The notes beneath the pieces were generated by a model. It was given only the letters and a program-made list of their open reading frames with translations. It ran no database searches and had not been told where the DNA came from. Of a stretch of DNA of 64,000 nt, positions 21,188 to 31,637 are shown piece by piece (the stretch's first letter is position 1; each line of letters starts with the position of its first letter). Origin of the DNA: Lasiosphaeria ovina. Taxonomy: Eukaryota; Ascomycota; Sordariomycetes; Sordariales; Lasiosphaeriaceae. The stretch is from assembly GCA_033439765.1 (NCBI GenBank), contig JAULSN010000002.1:124001-188000 (forward strand). The letters are read 5' to 3'. Made by a program: the position numbers and the translations under genes.

Positions 21188-23692
21188 ATGGCGATGTGGC
21201 CGTTTCGGCGCAAGAGCCGGAGGAAACGCTCAAGGGCCAATACGACAGAGTTCGAGGACACTAGAACCAGCCCGACTGATTTCGAAGAATCCAGGGGCCG
21301 TATAACTGAACAAGAACTAGCTGATTCAACATTACCTGCTGTTGCGGCTCTCTTGCAGCAGTCAACAAAGAAGCAGCGTACGTCGCCCAACAAGCTACAA
21401 CGGAGAGCCAGGACATACAGCTTCTCACCAGGCCGTAACGATGCCATCGGAGTGGACCGGCAGGGCAAAGCCAAGCGCGGGGCTCTTTCCTCTGGATATC
21501 GAAATGCCGGAGACGATAGGGAGAAGGAGGGCAGGGGTGTCAGTGTCATGGACGAACATGTGTTCCAACGCGCACCGACACTACACAACAAGCGTGATGG
21601 TGATCATTTGCCCCGGAAGAAATCGAGCAAAAAACGACGAAAGAACGACCCGCAGCGTGAGGCCGAGATCAAGGCCATGAGCAATATCATGCCTGTTCGG
21701 CCCGCGACAGAAGACTGGACGGCCGGGCGCCCGATGAAGAAAGAGACCAGGAGGGTCCGGACGGGCTTCAGCTTTGGCTTCAAGGGCGCTGCTAGACAGG
21801 AGTGGGAGAAGCAAAACCGGTCATCTGACATCTCTTTGCCAGTTCCCGAGTCCATACACTCGAGCATGTCATCGGACTCGGAACATATTTCCTTCAGAGT
21901 CTCGGCACTAGAAGCCCTCGCACCCCGGCCAACGCTGCGATATACTACACATCCAAGGCCAAGTGCCGGTACTGGCAATGGTAGTGGAGGACTTTTCAGA
22001 CGGTCCTCTCAGCAACAGAGAAAACTCTCGGCGCCGATCCCCGAAGCAACTCTCAAGGCGCACAAGCGCATTGATGATTTTGCAGATGATCTCAGCGCCA
22101 GCGAGCTGCGCGAGCTTATGGAACGGGATAAGAGGAGGCGAGAAAGGAGAAGGCAACGGGAGCAGGAAAAGGTCGAGCAGAAGCTGGCCCGGCGGGCAGA
22201 GAAACAACGAGATGCGGCGGCTGAAGCTGTGGCGGAAGGCAGAGAATCCCCGCCCAACTTAGAGCGGGGTGTACTTGGCCGGGAAGCTGTTGGTCTGGGC
22301 ATTGATCCGGCATCCGTTGTCGTCACTTCGTCAAGGAGACGGCAAACACACGAGTCACCCATACAAACAGACAAGCATTCGGGTGACGATGGCGAGGCAA
22401 CGGAGGGCGATCTGCAAGCGACCCCTTTGACATCCTTCCATCGAATGAACAGCATTCCCCTACAGACTCCGCCACCTCAAGTGGGACCGGAAGAGCAACA
22501 GGTGCCACCGTTGAACAGTCCGCGGTCAAGGAGTTCCTTCCTTCGGTACGGACTTTCACGATCAAAGTCACCCCAAGAGTCCGAAGTCAAAACAGAGCAC
22601 TCGGAACCCCCTCAAAAAGGATCGGAAACGAGCAGCTCCAAAGGCCCGCTCTCCTGGACGTCTTTCTTTAGATGGGGCGGGAAGAACAAGCGAGGTTCTG
22701 CAGAGCCATCCTCTTTCTCCAACACATCGCGCGACTCGATGCAGACAATGCCACTGCCAACCCCGCCAGTATCGTTCGTACCACGCCGCCTCAGCTCGGG
22801 GGTGCCAAAGCGCACAATGTCTCGTTTCCGAGAAGATCTCCCAGAATTACCGTTGTCGCCCCCAGACTCTCGTCTTCAATCCCCGGAAGCCGACCCCATC
22901 CCCCCAACAATTACAGAAGCTTCGCCAGACCCCCACGTCGATAAGGAGTCGATGACGTATGATCCGCCGGCCCCTAATGCTCGGTACGACACGCCCGCAT
23001 CGGAGCAAAGGTCCATGGAGGCCATGCGCCAGACTCCCTCTACTTTTGGCCATCCGGATGAGCCAGGGGTGTCGCCCGAGCCCCAGTCAATGTCTCTCGC
23101 ATCGATAGACTCCGAGGCATCTTGGCTCTCGGGCCGACTGTCCAAAAAGCGAAAGTCGTCGGGCATCTTGCAGACGTCCCCTTACATGCAGCTTCCCAGG
23201 CGGACATCGGAATCTGACAACGATCGCCCTGTCGAGCAAGATAACACGAACGAGGACATATCCATCGCTGATGACGATTACTTGTCCCGGTTTACTCTCC
23301 CAAGTGCCGAGCGACGGAATCGCAAGTCCGCTGGCGACGCACGGCCGTCGAGCGATGGGGAAGAGGAAGTTCACTGGGGCTCCGTTGGAGGGCACCCTAT
23401 GGTTGTCCACACCCACGTCGCCGATCGCATGAAGAGCCGCGAGGGCCTGCTAAAATCCTTTGGCGAAGAGGCCGAGGGTGAAGGTTTGCCTGCCTCTCCA
23501 ACCGCCGGTTCCCCTGTGAGCGACATCGGCGATGAAGGTGAGGGCGAAGATCTGCAGCGGGCGACAAGCATCAATCTAAGGAAAGGGCACGTAAGGCACA
23601 TAAGCGCCGGTAGTGCACGACTTCTCTCCATCAGCCCACGGTCGTCGGTCGACGCGCGGCAGGCGAGCTTATCGCCAAAATCCGAGACGTAA
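21188..23692 (+). CDS. Large intrinsically disordered Ser/Pro/Arg-rich protein
   Basis: One exon of 834 residues starts at MAMWPFRRKSRRKRSR (ATG 21188; the next in-frame ATG, MWPFRRK, at 21194 is equally possible). The basic N-terminus is followed by mostly disordered sequence with many S/T-P and R-x-x-S sites. The only likely structured piece is an Arg/Glu-rich helix near residues 290-375 (DDLSASELRELMERDKRRRERRRQREQEKVEQ). The C-terminus is acidic, then Ser-rich (RHISAGSARLLSISPRSS). Proteins beginning MWPFRRK occur widely in Pezizomycotina without an assigned function. A phosphoregulated scaffold at cortex or membrane is only a guess. Confidence 0.8.
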   Translation: MAMWPFRRKSRRKRSRANTTEFEDTRTSPTDFEESRGRITEQELADSTLPAVAALLQQSTKKQRTSPNKLQRRARTYSFSPGRNDAIGVDRQGKAKRGALSSGYRNAGDDREKEGRGVSVMDEHVFQRAPTLHNKRDGDHLPRKKSSKKRRKNDPQREAEIKAMSNIMPVRPATEDWTAGRPMKKETRRVRTGFSFGFKGAARQEWEKQNRSSDISLPVPESIHSSMSSDSEHISFRVSALEALAPRPTLRYTTHPRPSAGTGNGSGGLFRRSSQQQRKLSAPIPEATLKAHKRIDDFADDLSASELRELMERDKRRRERRRQREQEKVEQKLARRAEKQRDAAAEAVAEGRESPPNLERGVLGREAVGLGIDPASVVVTSSRRRQTHESPIQTDKHSGDDGEATEGDLQATPLTSFHRMNSIPLQTPPPQVGPEEQQVPPLNSPRSRSSFLRYGLSRSKSPQESEVKTEHSEPPQKGSETSSSKGPLSWTSFFRWGGKNKRGSAEPSSFSNTSRDSMQTMPLPTPPVSFVPRRLSSGVPKRTMSRFREDLPELPLSPPDSRLQSPEADPIPPTITEASPDPHVDKESMTYDPPAPNARYDTPASEQRSMEAMRQTPSTFGHPDEPGVSPEPQSMSLASIDSEASWLSGRLSKKRKSSGILQTSPYMQLPRRTSESDNDRPVEQDNTNEDISIADDDYLSRFTLPSAERRNRKSAGDARPSSDGEEEVHWGSVGGHPMVVHTHVADRMKSREGLLKSFGEEAEGEGLPASPTAGSPVSDIGDEGEGEDLQRATSINLRKGHVRHISAGSARLLSISPRSSVDARQASLSPKSET

Positions 23693-24440
23693 ATGAGATT
23701 GTGGTTGATGACAAATTGAGAGAACACGCGGCACCCAGACAACCAGCTGACCTTTGAGACATGACATTCGCTTGAAACATTTCCTTACGTCTGCATCTAA
23801 CACGACAGCCCGACGGCATTTTCCTATCATCTTTACCAACCAATATTCGCTCATTACATCAACTTTTCATATGTCTCGAAACCCAAAATTCAAAACAGCA
23901 AAACAACTCGTCTCTGGGTCAGCTATTCTGGGTCTGCTCTAATCTTCTCATGCCATTTTCGCAGTCTCGTGGCAATCTCGGCCTTGAATCTCATGCATGG
24001 CACGCTACATATACGTCGGACAGCAATGTACGATACGATGACGATTTGCGATTGCGTGCGATCTCTTCTCGAATTTCTCTTCTGTTTCTGTCATTTTGTT
24101 TTGTGTGGATTAGGATACCCATCAAGCGCTTGTTCCGATCTCAATATTCGGAGTTTGAGGTCTTGGGATGGACGGAGTCGAGGATACCCTTGGGACTTTT
24201 TATTATTTTTCTTTCGGATCTCGGATTTGGTGGGACATGGCAGTCTAGAAGTATCGTCGAACAAAATCTCATATATTTTGTTGTAATTACAATGGTGGCT
24301 GGGTCTGTGGGTATTTCTTCTGAGGTCAGCTTTCGAGGGCCACGAGCCTCTCGCTCGTCGGCTCGTCGACATGGGGGAATACCTAGTGTTTTGCCCCTCG
24401 GCGATGTTTTCTTTTCGATCAGTCTACTTACATAGTCAAC
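23693..24440. other. 3' flanking region
   Basis: T-rich sequence downstream of the disordered-protein gene. The 161-codon plus frame at 23950-24435 is uneven in composition and is taken as UTR or intergenic DNA. Confidence 0.4.
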
Positions 24441-24449
24441 CGCGAAACC

Positions 24450-25015
24450 TTTTTCGTCTCGTCCAAAGATGTTAGCCCAAAATCAGGCCCGCTTTACCAT
24501 CAGCTCACTCTTAGCTCTCACCCTTAGCTCGCCCTACCTCTAGACTATAAAACCGAATAACTTTACGCGGCTCTCAGGGACGAGTTCTAGGCCTCCCTCC
24601 CTAATGGCCAAAAGAGGTCAAGATTGAGGGACCTACTTACCCCCAGCCCCTAAAACGTTGGTTATTTTGGTTCTTTAGGGCTTAGCAGTATTAAACACCT
24701 GTTTCTTGCTGAAATTTGAACTGTACCCTGAGGTTTCTTTGATCGACTCCACATCAAACTCGATTAGTTATAATCCTTATTACAAGAGTCTCGAAGAACC
24801 AAACTGACAAACGTTCAGGGGCTGGAGTGTATATCTACGTCCTTACCAAAACTTTTAAAAAAACGGCTCTAGTATAGCGCGTAACGCCACCTCGAATTAA
24901 GAGGCTGGCTTATACTCGAGATAATAGCGAGGTCTACAGCGTCGTAATAAGCCGTTGGATTATTGACGTTTGTCACTTGCCAAGGGCTGTGATGTAACCC
25001 GGCGCATGATGGACG
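24450..25015. repeat. Degenerate AT-rich relic, probably transposon-derived
   Basis: AT-rich sequence full of stop codons, with a TAG-broken frame at about 24810-24965 (SGAGVYIYVLTKTFKKTALV, stop, RVTPPRIKRLAYTRDNSEV). It looks like an old mobile-element coding region, but I cannot assign a family. Confidence 0.35.
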
Positions 25016-25173
25016 GGCGGAGGGCTTGGCAGAAGAAGCGATGGATTTACTGAAAGCAGACGGGAGTCCCCCATTGGATGTCCTTGTTCTCATCATCCAT
25101 TCTCATCACTTCCACTGTCAGTCAGCTGTAAATACGTGCTCAGTCTTGCTTGCTGAACGAACCCCCGTGGGCA

Positions 25174-25375
25174 TGGCCATAGACACAAACACGGATCCCG
25201 TTAGGCCCGAAGGCAAGGCGGCTGAGGCTCCGACACGCTTCCTCAAACTCCGTAACGGCCTGCGCATTGCCTCGCTCACTGCGAGTGGCGCTTTGATGGT
25301 CGTGACCGTCATCCAGGCTACCGATTCAGATCGGCTGACTGACAACTGGGTCATCGCCCTTCCTCCGGTTTGTGT
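25174..25375 (+). pseudogene. 5' fragment of a small membrane-protein gene
   Basis: From ATG 25174 the frame reads MAIDTNTDPVRPEGKAAEAP, RFLKLRNGLRIASLTASGAL, MVVTVIQATDSDRLTDNWVI. That is a polar head followed by one hydrophobic segment, as in the first exon of a four-helix (MARVEL-like) fungal membrane protein. A possible splice donor follows at about 25369 (GTTTGTG), but no further membrane segments are found before relic DNA begins at about 25490. I read it as a truncated gene. Confidence 0.4.
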
Positions 25376-25489
25376 TTCCTCATTTCCTTCCTAGAAGCTG
25401 GCATCTGATGTTCGGGCATGGAATGGAGTGCCTTGCCCTGGGCTGGCCGTCGTCTTAACTTCAACTGACAGCGCGTAATTAATCAGGCA

Positions 25490-25730
25490 TTGGTAGCGAT
25501 TACCTAGCCCCGGAGCCTCGATACCGAGATGCTGGGGACGCGCGTCGTCCAGTGGCCAGCCCCTGGAGGTCTAACAGCGACTAATATCCAAGCCGACGCG
25601 ACACCCAGCGCAAAGACTGAGGCTGCTCGGATAGCCGTGCTGGAAGCCCGAATCGCGGAGCTCGAGGCCTAGGCGAAGCTGGAAAATCGCGCCGGACGGG
25701 GCGGCAGAGGAGCTGCCGAGGTATGATGAG
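25490..25730 (+). pseudogene. Coiled-coil relic
   Basis: The plus strand encodes TEAARIAVLEARIAELEA, a TAG, then AKLENRAGRGGRGAAEV. This is a short leucine heptad coiled coil broken by a stop, with no surrounding gene. It is probably a remnant of a retroelement or a lost gene. Confidence 0.35.
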
Positions 25731-25974
25731 TAGGTTCGCAAATAGGCCATAGGGAGTGGGAAAGATGTACGTTATTAAGGCGTGTTAGCATAATCCTTAA
25801 TTACTTCAACCGTTGAACTGTGCCCCCCACAAAACTCATGATCATGAATGCCAGCACATTAACAAGGATTATTCCCCTATTCTCAGAGACAGCCATAATC
25901 AGACAACCGCAACTCCATGCTAATTAAGAAGTAAATCAAACCCCAAGCCCAGCCACCTCCCCCTTTGTCAACGC

Positions 25975-26235
25975 CTAATTAATTACTGAACTATTAATCA
26001 CCATTTCGGTTCTTCCCTCCCCCTCCAGTTCCGCCACCTCTAGAGAGCGCAAGCGCCTCTCACACGCCAGCGCGTCCTGCCGGCCCGCAATGGCCAAGAC
26101 CTTGCCCGAGACGTGCCACACCCAGTACCGCATGCCGTCCGTGTTGCAGAGCCGGTACCGGTTGAGGTATAAGCTCAGCAAACTGCGCGCCAGCGCGTCG
26201 TCCCGGTATGCCTGGTTGTCGGCATATAGATACTC

Positions 26236-26277
<42 letters not shown>

Positions 26278-26937
26278 TTCTGATGATGGAGGCGCGGAAG
26301 ATAGCCACCGGTGGTTGATTAGGAACACGGCTATCGACGAGTGGAACGCCTCGAGCGTCTCCATGTACACGTGCTCGAGGGCGTCTGGTGGTGGGCGGCT
26401 GACGCTATGCGGCAGGAGCTCAGTCCCGAGATGCTCGTTTTGATTCTCACTGGCCGTGCCTGCACCCGGCCTCGGGAGGCGCTGCCGCTCGCCCGCCAGC
26501 GAGATGCTGAGCAGCCCGTGGAAGTTGCAGAAGCGCGCGAGCGCCCGGCACGTCACGGCCAGGTGCGGCCGGTCGAGCACCGACATGAAGTCCTTGAGGA
26601 TGAGGAGCAGCAGCTCGGCTGGGAGCAGTTCCAGCCGCGATGGCGTTGATGGGCTGCTGCTGCTGCTGTCAGGGGCTTGGCCGGCGGGTGCACTGTCAGT
26701 GTCGAGGATCTGTTGCCGCCCGGGGTTCTTGGTCAGCTTGTGGGGTCACAGCTTACCAAAGCGGAAGCTGCTCACCTTGCTTGCGATGTGAAGCAGCGTG
26801 ATTTGATCCGGGGCGATGGTCTGCGGATTCGACATTGGAACGACTTTTGGCTGGCGACCGCCGCCAAGCGCCAATGCGGCCGGAACAGTTTGAGTACGTC
26901 TTTCAAGAATAGCAAGTACCATCTCACACGTCTTCAT
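25975..26937 (-). CDS. F-box domain protein
   Basis: The main exon reads SRLELLPAELLLLILKDFMS followed by VLDRPHLAVTCRALARFCN, a clear F-box (LPxEL...IL..L....L..l..vcr.l). It lies upstream of the ATG of the longest ORF (26586), so an upstream exon is needed. The best join is an exon ending ...ITLLHIASK at 26776, donor GTGAGC, acceptor ..CCACAAG or ..GACCAAG (26737 or 26728), phase 0. The true ATG is 26937, 26922 or the internal MSNPQ. After the F-box come a poly-Ser run of 13 coded by AGC repeats and an unrecognised C-terminal region (YRLCNTDGMRYWVWHVSGK) ending at TAA 25975. F-box proteins recruit substrates to SCF ubiquitin ligases; the target is unknown. Confidence 0.6.
26237..26276. repeat. 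(CTG/CAG)n tract coding for poly-Ser
   Basis: Thirteen near-perfect trinucleotide units are read as AGC/AGT on the minus strand inside the F-box gene. A smaller CTG run at 26657-26668 falls in the same gene. Confidence 0.95.
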
Positions 26938-27757
26938 AATTTGTGTTTTCTTTTTACTTCTTTTGCTCAATTTGTTGGTGACAAGCTGTAAGGGTGAATG
27001 GCTGCTGAGAGAGAGGAGGCAGTTGGCCGCTCAACTTAAGCGACGAATCTCACTTTGGGTGCCGCAATCCGTGCTTCAGTTGGTTGCTGTGAAACTTTAA
27101 TTCACTCGCCCTTTCGGCTAACGTTATGTTACTGAGCTGGGTCCATTTTCACCTGATATGCGTTTCAGGTTTCTCGCCAAAGGTCGGTCAGAATCCTAAC
27201 TGTGCCTCTCGGACTCTCAGACGGCGAATTGCCATCTCTGCTTCCTTCACCGCTCAGGTCGCGCTTAGTGAAAGTCTTATGCAATTCTCACTTGGTTAAT
27301 TTGCAATAGGTCTGGAGGTCGGCAGAGTCGATTCACACCCCTGTTGTGCTTTGTTGGCATCTCACTCACACTAGTTTAATTTAAGGATTATTACCCTATG
27401 AGACGATATTTAACTTGGCTTTGGTGTGGGCTACTGTATTCAAACGGCTAGACGCTCATTTCAATATTTCAAAATTGGATTATTGGAATGTTTACCACAG
27501 GGCACAATTGTAGTTGCATGTTTTAACCGCGATACTATTTGGGTCGGTTGTTGTCTTTCAATTGGTCCCATGTCGAAGATGTGGGGCGGCAAGGTGCCCA
27601 CCAAAGTCTCCCACACCTCAGTTCCCACACATCATTCATCAATTTTACACCCATCCGGGACAATCACATCGCAGCTGCCTTACATCTGCAACAGCCAAGT
27701 AACTTAACTGCAATCGAGACTGATCCGAACTGCGATTCCGCTCGGTGTCAAAGAAAA

Positions 27758-28588
27758 ATGGCAGAAAATGCAGAGGACGCGGGCGACTTTGCTGGTGACG
27801 AGTCGGCTCAGGAAAAACAGACGACGGCCCCACCGCGAAATGCCTTCACCGAGCTCATGGCTCCAAAAACCAAGCCGCCCAAGCCAGATGCAGGCAAATC
27901 ATCACGAAGCGCCACCGGCAAGGGCGGCAAATGGACAGGCGCTTTGGTTGAATATATCGAGCACCCTGAGCGCTTCCCCCGCGAGGTCCTGCGCGTCACC
28001 CCCAACACGGTCCTCATCAAAGACCTGTACCCCAAGGCAACCATCCACCTCCTTCTTCTCCCGCGCGACCCTGCACACTATCTCATGAACCCGCGCGAGG
28101 CTTTTGACGATGTAGCCTTCCTGTCAATGATGCGCAACGAAGCCGCCAGCGCCGCCCGCATCGCCGCGGCCGAGCTCTCGCGCCAGCTGTCCCTTTTCTC
28201 GGCCAGCAGCCATGCGCGGAACGAAGCCGTCGATGCCGGCGTCCCGGCTGCCGAGCTGCCGCCCGGGCGGGACTTCTTGTCCGAGATGCGCATCGGCGTG
28301 CATGCCCACCCGTCCATGGACCATCTCCACGTCCACATTTTCTCCCCGGACATGCACTCGGACAAGGTCAAGCACTACAAGCACTACAACAGCTTCAACA
28401 CGCCCTTCTTCATTCCTCTAGACGACTTCCCTCTCGCCGCCGACGACGAGCGGCGGAGCACGGCCTTTCAGAACGCCAACCTGAAACGAGATTTCGTGTG
28501 CTGGCGCTGTGGAAAGGTGTTTGGCAATAAGTTCGCCGAGCTCAAGAGGCACCTGGAAATCGAGTTTGAGCTGTGGAAGAAGACGTGA
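27758..28588 (+). CDS. HNT3: Aprataxin-like DNA deadenylase (HIT domain plus zinc finger)
   Basis: A single exon of 276 residues; the ATG at 27758 (MAENAEDAG) follows an A-rich leader. A disordered, Lys-rich N-terminus leads to the HIT domain (about 70-215). It contains VLRVTPNTVLIKDLYPKATIHLLLLPR and the catalytic triad motif HPSMDHLHVHIFS (His-x-His-x-His near residue 185). The C-terminus is the C2HE zinc finger CWRCGKVFGNKFAELKRHLE of fungal aprataxins. The enzyme removes AMP from abortive 5'-adenylated DNA ends and RNA-DNA junctions in the nucleus. Both domains and all His residues are intact. Confidence 0.95.
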   Translation: MAENAEDAGDFAGDESAQEKQTTAPPRNAFTELMAPKTKPPKPDAGKSSRSATGKGGKWTGALVEYIEHPERFPREVLRVTPNTVLIKDLYPKATIHLLLLPRDPAHYLMNPREAFDDVAFLSMMRNEAASAARIAAAELSRQLSLFSASSHARNEAVDAGVPAAELPPGRDFLSEMRIGVHAHPSMDHLHVHIFSPDMHSDKVKHYKHYNSFNTPFFIPLDDFPLAADDERRSTAFQNANLKRDFVCWRCGKVFGNKFAELKRHLEIEFELWKKT

Positions 28589-29540
28589 GCAGGAAACGAC
28601 GATGCACTCTGAGTCACCAGCCGTTAGAGTTATGTAATGTTTCATGTTTTTAAGGTTTCTGTTTCCATGGGGTCCTACGATCGGAGTTCCTTCCTATTCC
28701 TTAGTCTCTCGTCATATACAAAGGGAAAGAGCAGGCTTGGACGGTCAGGCGGGCGTGCAAGCAGGGACATCCTTATCCTTAGCCATGCTATGTATGGTGC
28801 ATTGTATCCGGAAAACAGAACCGAAGAGTAGATAAAGGACTAGGAACTGACCAAAGTTTTAACTTTGTCGCCTTGGCCTCGTCCTATTCGCGAAGTGGCT
28901 GCAACATGGCATGGCCCAGGCGTCTGTGGCACCAGGTGCACGAGCTATCGTGATTAGCGTCATCGATCCCTTCCGATCTTGAACCCGTTGCATCCACAGC
29001 CAAGCTTTTCTGTCCCACCATGTGTTCTCGTGTCCTCAGCGCCACGGATGGCCAGATAACCTTGCAATTTCTTGCTCGGATTAACATGGAGGTTGGGCGG
29101 TTAGGGCCTGAAAAAAGCAAGTCAAGAGGGGCAAACACTTTGTTTCACGTGACTTAACAATTGCCCCTCTTTTCATTGGAGGCAACCGGGCTTTGCTCTC
29201 AGACTCTTCGCACACGCCACAAAGCAACCTCTTCCAACCATCTTTGATCCACGATTTAGAAGCCAAGTTTTCCGCAATTGTGTTATGAAATAATTGGATG
29301 TAGGTGCACCATAATACTGCGGCTGCGCCAACCCAGGGAGCATTACGCCGTAACCTCCAATAGACTGCGTATCACAGCAAATTGTAACACCGAGCACGAT
29401 ACGCTGAGCCGTAGCGCAGTTGAAACATTGACTTCACACCAACAAAAATGCCTGGAACTGGTAGTTTCAACCCGTTACACTAACTTTTAAGACAGCGAGC
29501 GCTGGTATTATAAAAGTAACAGCCATTCTCCTGAAATTCT
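28589..29540. other. Gene-free spacer
   Basis: Nothing coding or structured is supported in this stretch. Confidence 0.4.
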
Positions 29541-30068
29541 TTGAACAACGCTTCAGGCCCAAGCCCAACACCATTGAAATTCAGCATGATACCGATGCCC
29601 TTCCGATTTATAATAGTGCGAGCTTTGTGGCGCTCCAGCTTCTCACTTCCCGGGAAACAACAACCATTCTCAAAATCGGTTACCTATGAGCATAGAAGGG
29701 GTTTTCATGTAAGGTCCCTATAGTCGCCGCATCGAAACATCACACACGCTAAGTAGATTTACAGAAGCAATACCTACTCTCGAAGCCTTTGGCGAGCTTA
29801 GTGGGAGTAGATGAAGTAAGATACCCTCGGACCACACACGGCTGCTTTTATGCTTAAGGGACTCTAGTTATCACGGCCCCAAGTCGTCAAGGAGATCTGG
29901 AAGCATATAAAATCCCATGGCCTCCAGGATCCTTCAGATAAACGGTATATCAAGTGCGACCCAACTATGCAAGCGGTGTTTAAGACCGATAGAGTCCACA
30001 TGTTCACGATGAACAAATTGCTGAGCGAGCACTTACAGGAAAAGGGCCATGACATTGATGAGCATTAG
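29541..30068 (+). CDS. Stand-alone SWIB/MDM2-domain protein
   Basis: Three exons fit in phase: the first ends HRRGFH at 29708; 29765-29815 encodes KQYLLSKPLASLVGVDE; 29868-30068 encodes LSRPQVVKEIWKHIKSHGLQ and on to TAG. The introns are 56 bp (GTAAGG...TTACAG) and 52 bp (GTAAGA...CTCTAG). The joined sequence is a full SWIB domain, including KRYIKCDPTMQAVFKTDRVH and MFTMNKLLSEHL. Related fungal Tri1-type proteins have a DEK-C domain before the SWIB domain. Here the first exon (candidate start 29541) carries no such domain, so the gene is 5'-truncated or its true first exon is elsewhere. SWIB proteins act in chromatin remodelling or transcription. Confidence 0.7.
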
Positions 30069-30541
30069 TGTATCTAAGTCCAGGGTGCGTGCGAGCGGGG
30101 AGTACGTACTTATAGTTGATGTCTGGACAGACAGCACGATAGTTGGACAGAAGTCCAAATAGAGTTTGTTAAATATTCCTGTCATATTTCCTAATCGTCG
30201 CCTGACTTTCTCTCACTTTCAACCCTTGTTGGAGATATGCGTCGCTTGCATCACTAGGGGACCCTGGCCCCGGCATTGCTGAAACCCGCCCAAATGCTAG
30301 CGCGGCCATCGCCAACACCCCATCCAGCACATGTAGTCACATACATCTTGTCACCTACCTATTTTTCACAAGTCAGAGATTTACGTATTGAGGAGCCTGG
30401 CTAGAGAGCAATACGATGCAGGTAGAAGAGCTTGTCTTTGTTTTTCCTAAGTGGAAATGTCAATTGAGGAAATATTATATCTAAGTATATAAACGGAGAG
30501 CTATCCAACCACGGCCATAATTTCCACATATATATTCCGCT
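30069..30541. other. AT-rich spacer
   Basis: No gene is seen. TATA-like runs (ATATAAACG, CATATATATTCC) at 30483-30540 precede the next open frame. Confidence 0.4.
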
Positions 30542-31270
30542 GTGGCCCAGGTAGCTAGTCTTCCTCCAAACAATCCAGTCATTACTTTCCTGTCCACAGG
30601 AGTAGACAGGTTGTATAGGAAGTTAGAAGAGTACATTCCGAAGGAGCTTGCTCAGCTCAAGAATATTGCTCGAGCGATGGAGCACATCGTGGACAACCTC
30701 ACGGCCATGCTAGGAAACAGCCCAGATGGCCCGGGCGAAGCTGGTTCGGCCGCAGAGAAGCTCACGTCAGGCCAAAAGGAGGCGAACTACCGCAAGGCGG
30801 TGTAGAGACATCTTAAAGACTTGATCAAGCTGGTGGCCGCGCCGGTGTAGTACCGCGAAGGCGCCCGAGAAGACGCGAGATAGATTAAAAAGCAAGTCGA
30901 ATATGCTGGCGATGCTTTTGAAGAACTCGACTCCAATATCGTGGAGGCCAAATATATGGTCGAAGGAAGCTTCATCGATGTGGGAGGCCATGGGGATAGC
31001 AGCGTGATGAGCCAAGGAAGTAAGCAAAAGCTCATTTCTGACCTTGACGATTTTGGGAAATAGATCTAGCTGCAACACGCCGAGATGAAGGCGAGGGAGT
31101 CCCGAGCTGAGAAGTTCGCCACCGCCTGTCATCTTGAGGTGACGGATTTCAGGTATCTTGAGGAGGATATGGTTCTATTGCGGGAGCGGGTGGCATATGG
31201 CGAGACGGGAGTGGTAAATGCGGCAAACGCAGGTGCTCGACTCGGTCAGGCTCTTGATCAAGGGCATTAA
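30542..31270 (+). pseudogene. Helical protein ORF interrupted by five TAG codons only
   Basis: One frame of 243 codons runs from 30542 (GTG, no ATG) to TAA at 31268. It contains exactly five internal stops, all TAG (30803, 30848, 30881, 31061, 31067), and no internal TAA or TGA. Between them the sequence keeps protein character: NPVITFLSTGVDRLYRKLEE, KNIARAMEHIVDNLTAMLGN, YAGDAFEELDSNIVEAKYMV, YLEEDMVLLRERVAYGETGV. It is mainly helical and coiled-coil-like. Six CAA and three CAG codons survive and no TGG codon is present. The simplest reading is a recently decayed gene with C-to-T changes at CAG and/or G-to-A changes at TGG, as repeat-induced point mutation produces. The family is not recognised. 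Confidence 0.6.
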
Positions 31271-31637
31271 GGAGAAATACCTGTGATCTTGGTGGTATTC
31301 TTTTGAACTGGTAGTCCGAAACTGATATGGCTTTCATTAATGGTGTATTCCTTCCCCCCCCCCCCCCCTCTTACTATAGTCAAGTACAATCGTTAGTCAC
31401 CTAAAAGAAATGCGTAGCAGACAACAGTTGCGCTACTAGGAGAAAACAGGAAACTGTTGCCTGCTACTCTAGGCGACAGCAGCTATATGGCCGCGACCCC
31501 TACCACGAGAAACAAAAAGGAACGATAGACGAAAAGACACTTGGAAGGCAAGGTTTCCTGACTTAGACTAACTTGAACCGGCGAAAGAAAAAAAGAAAAG
31601 AAAGAACATGACCCATCTATACTCTAAATAGTTAACC
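31271..31637. other. Spacer with poly-C run and imperfect hairpin
   Basis: A 15-base C run lies at 31353-31367. An imperfect inverted repeat (AGCAGACAACAGTT / AACTGTTGCCTGCT) lies at 31407-31467. No gene is seen. Confidence 0.5.

Noticed and set aside
23950..24435. 161-codon plus ORF
   Set aside because: Its T-rich composition and position fit 3' flanking DNA of the preceding gene.
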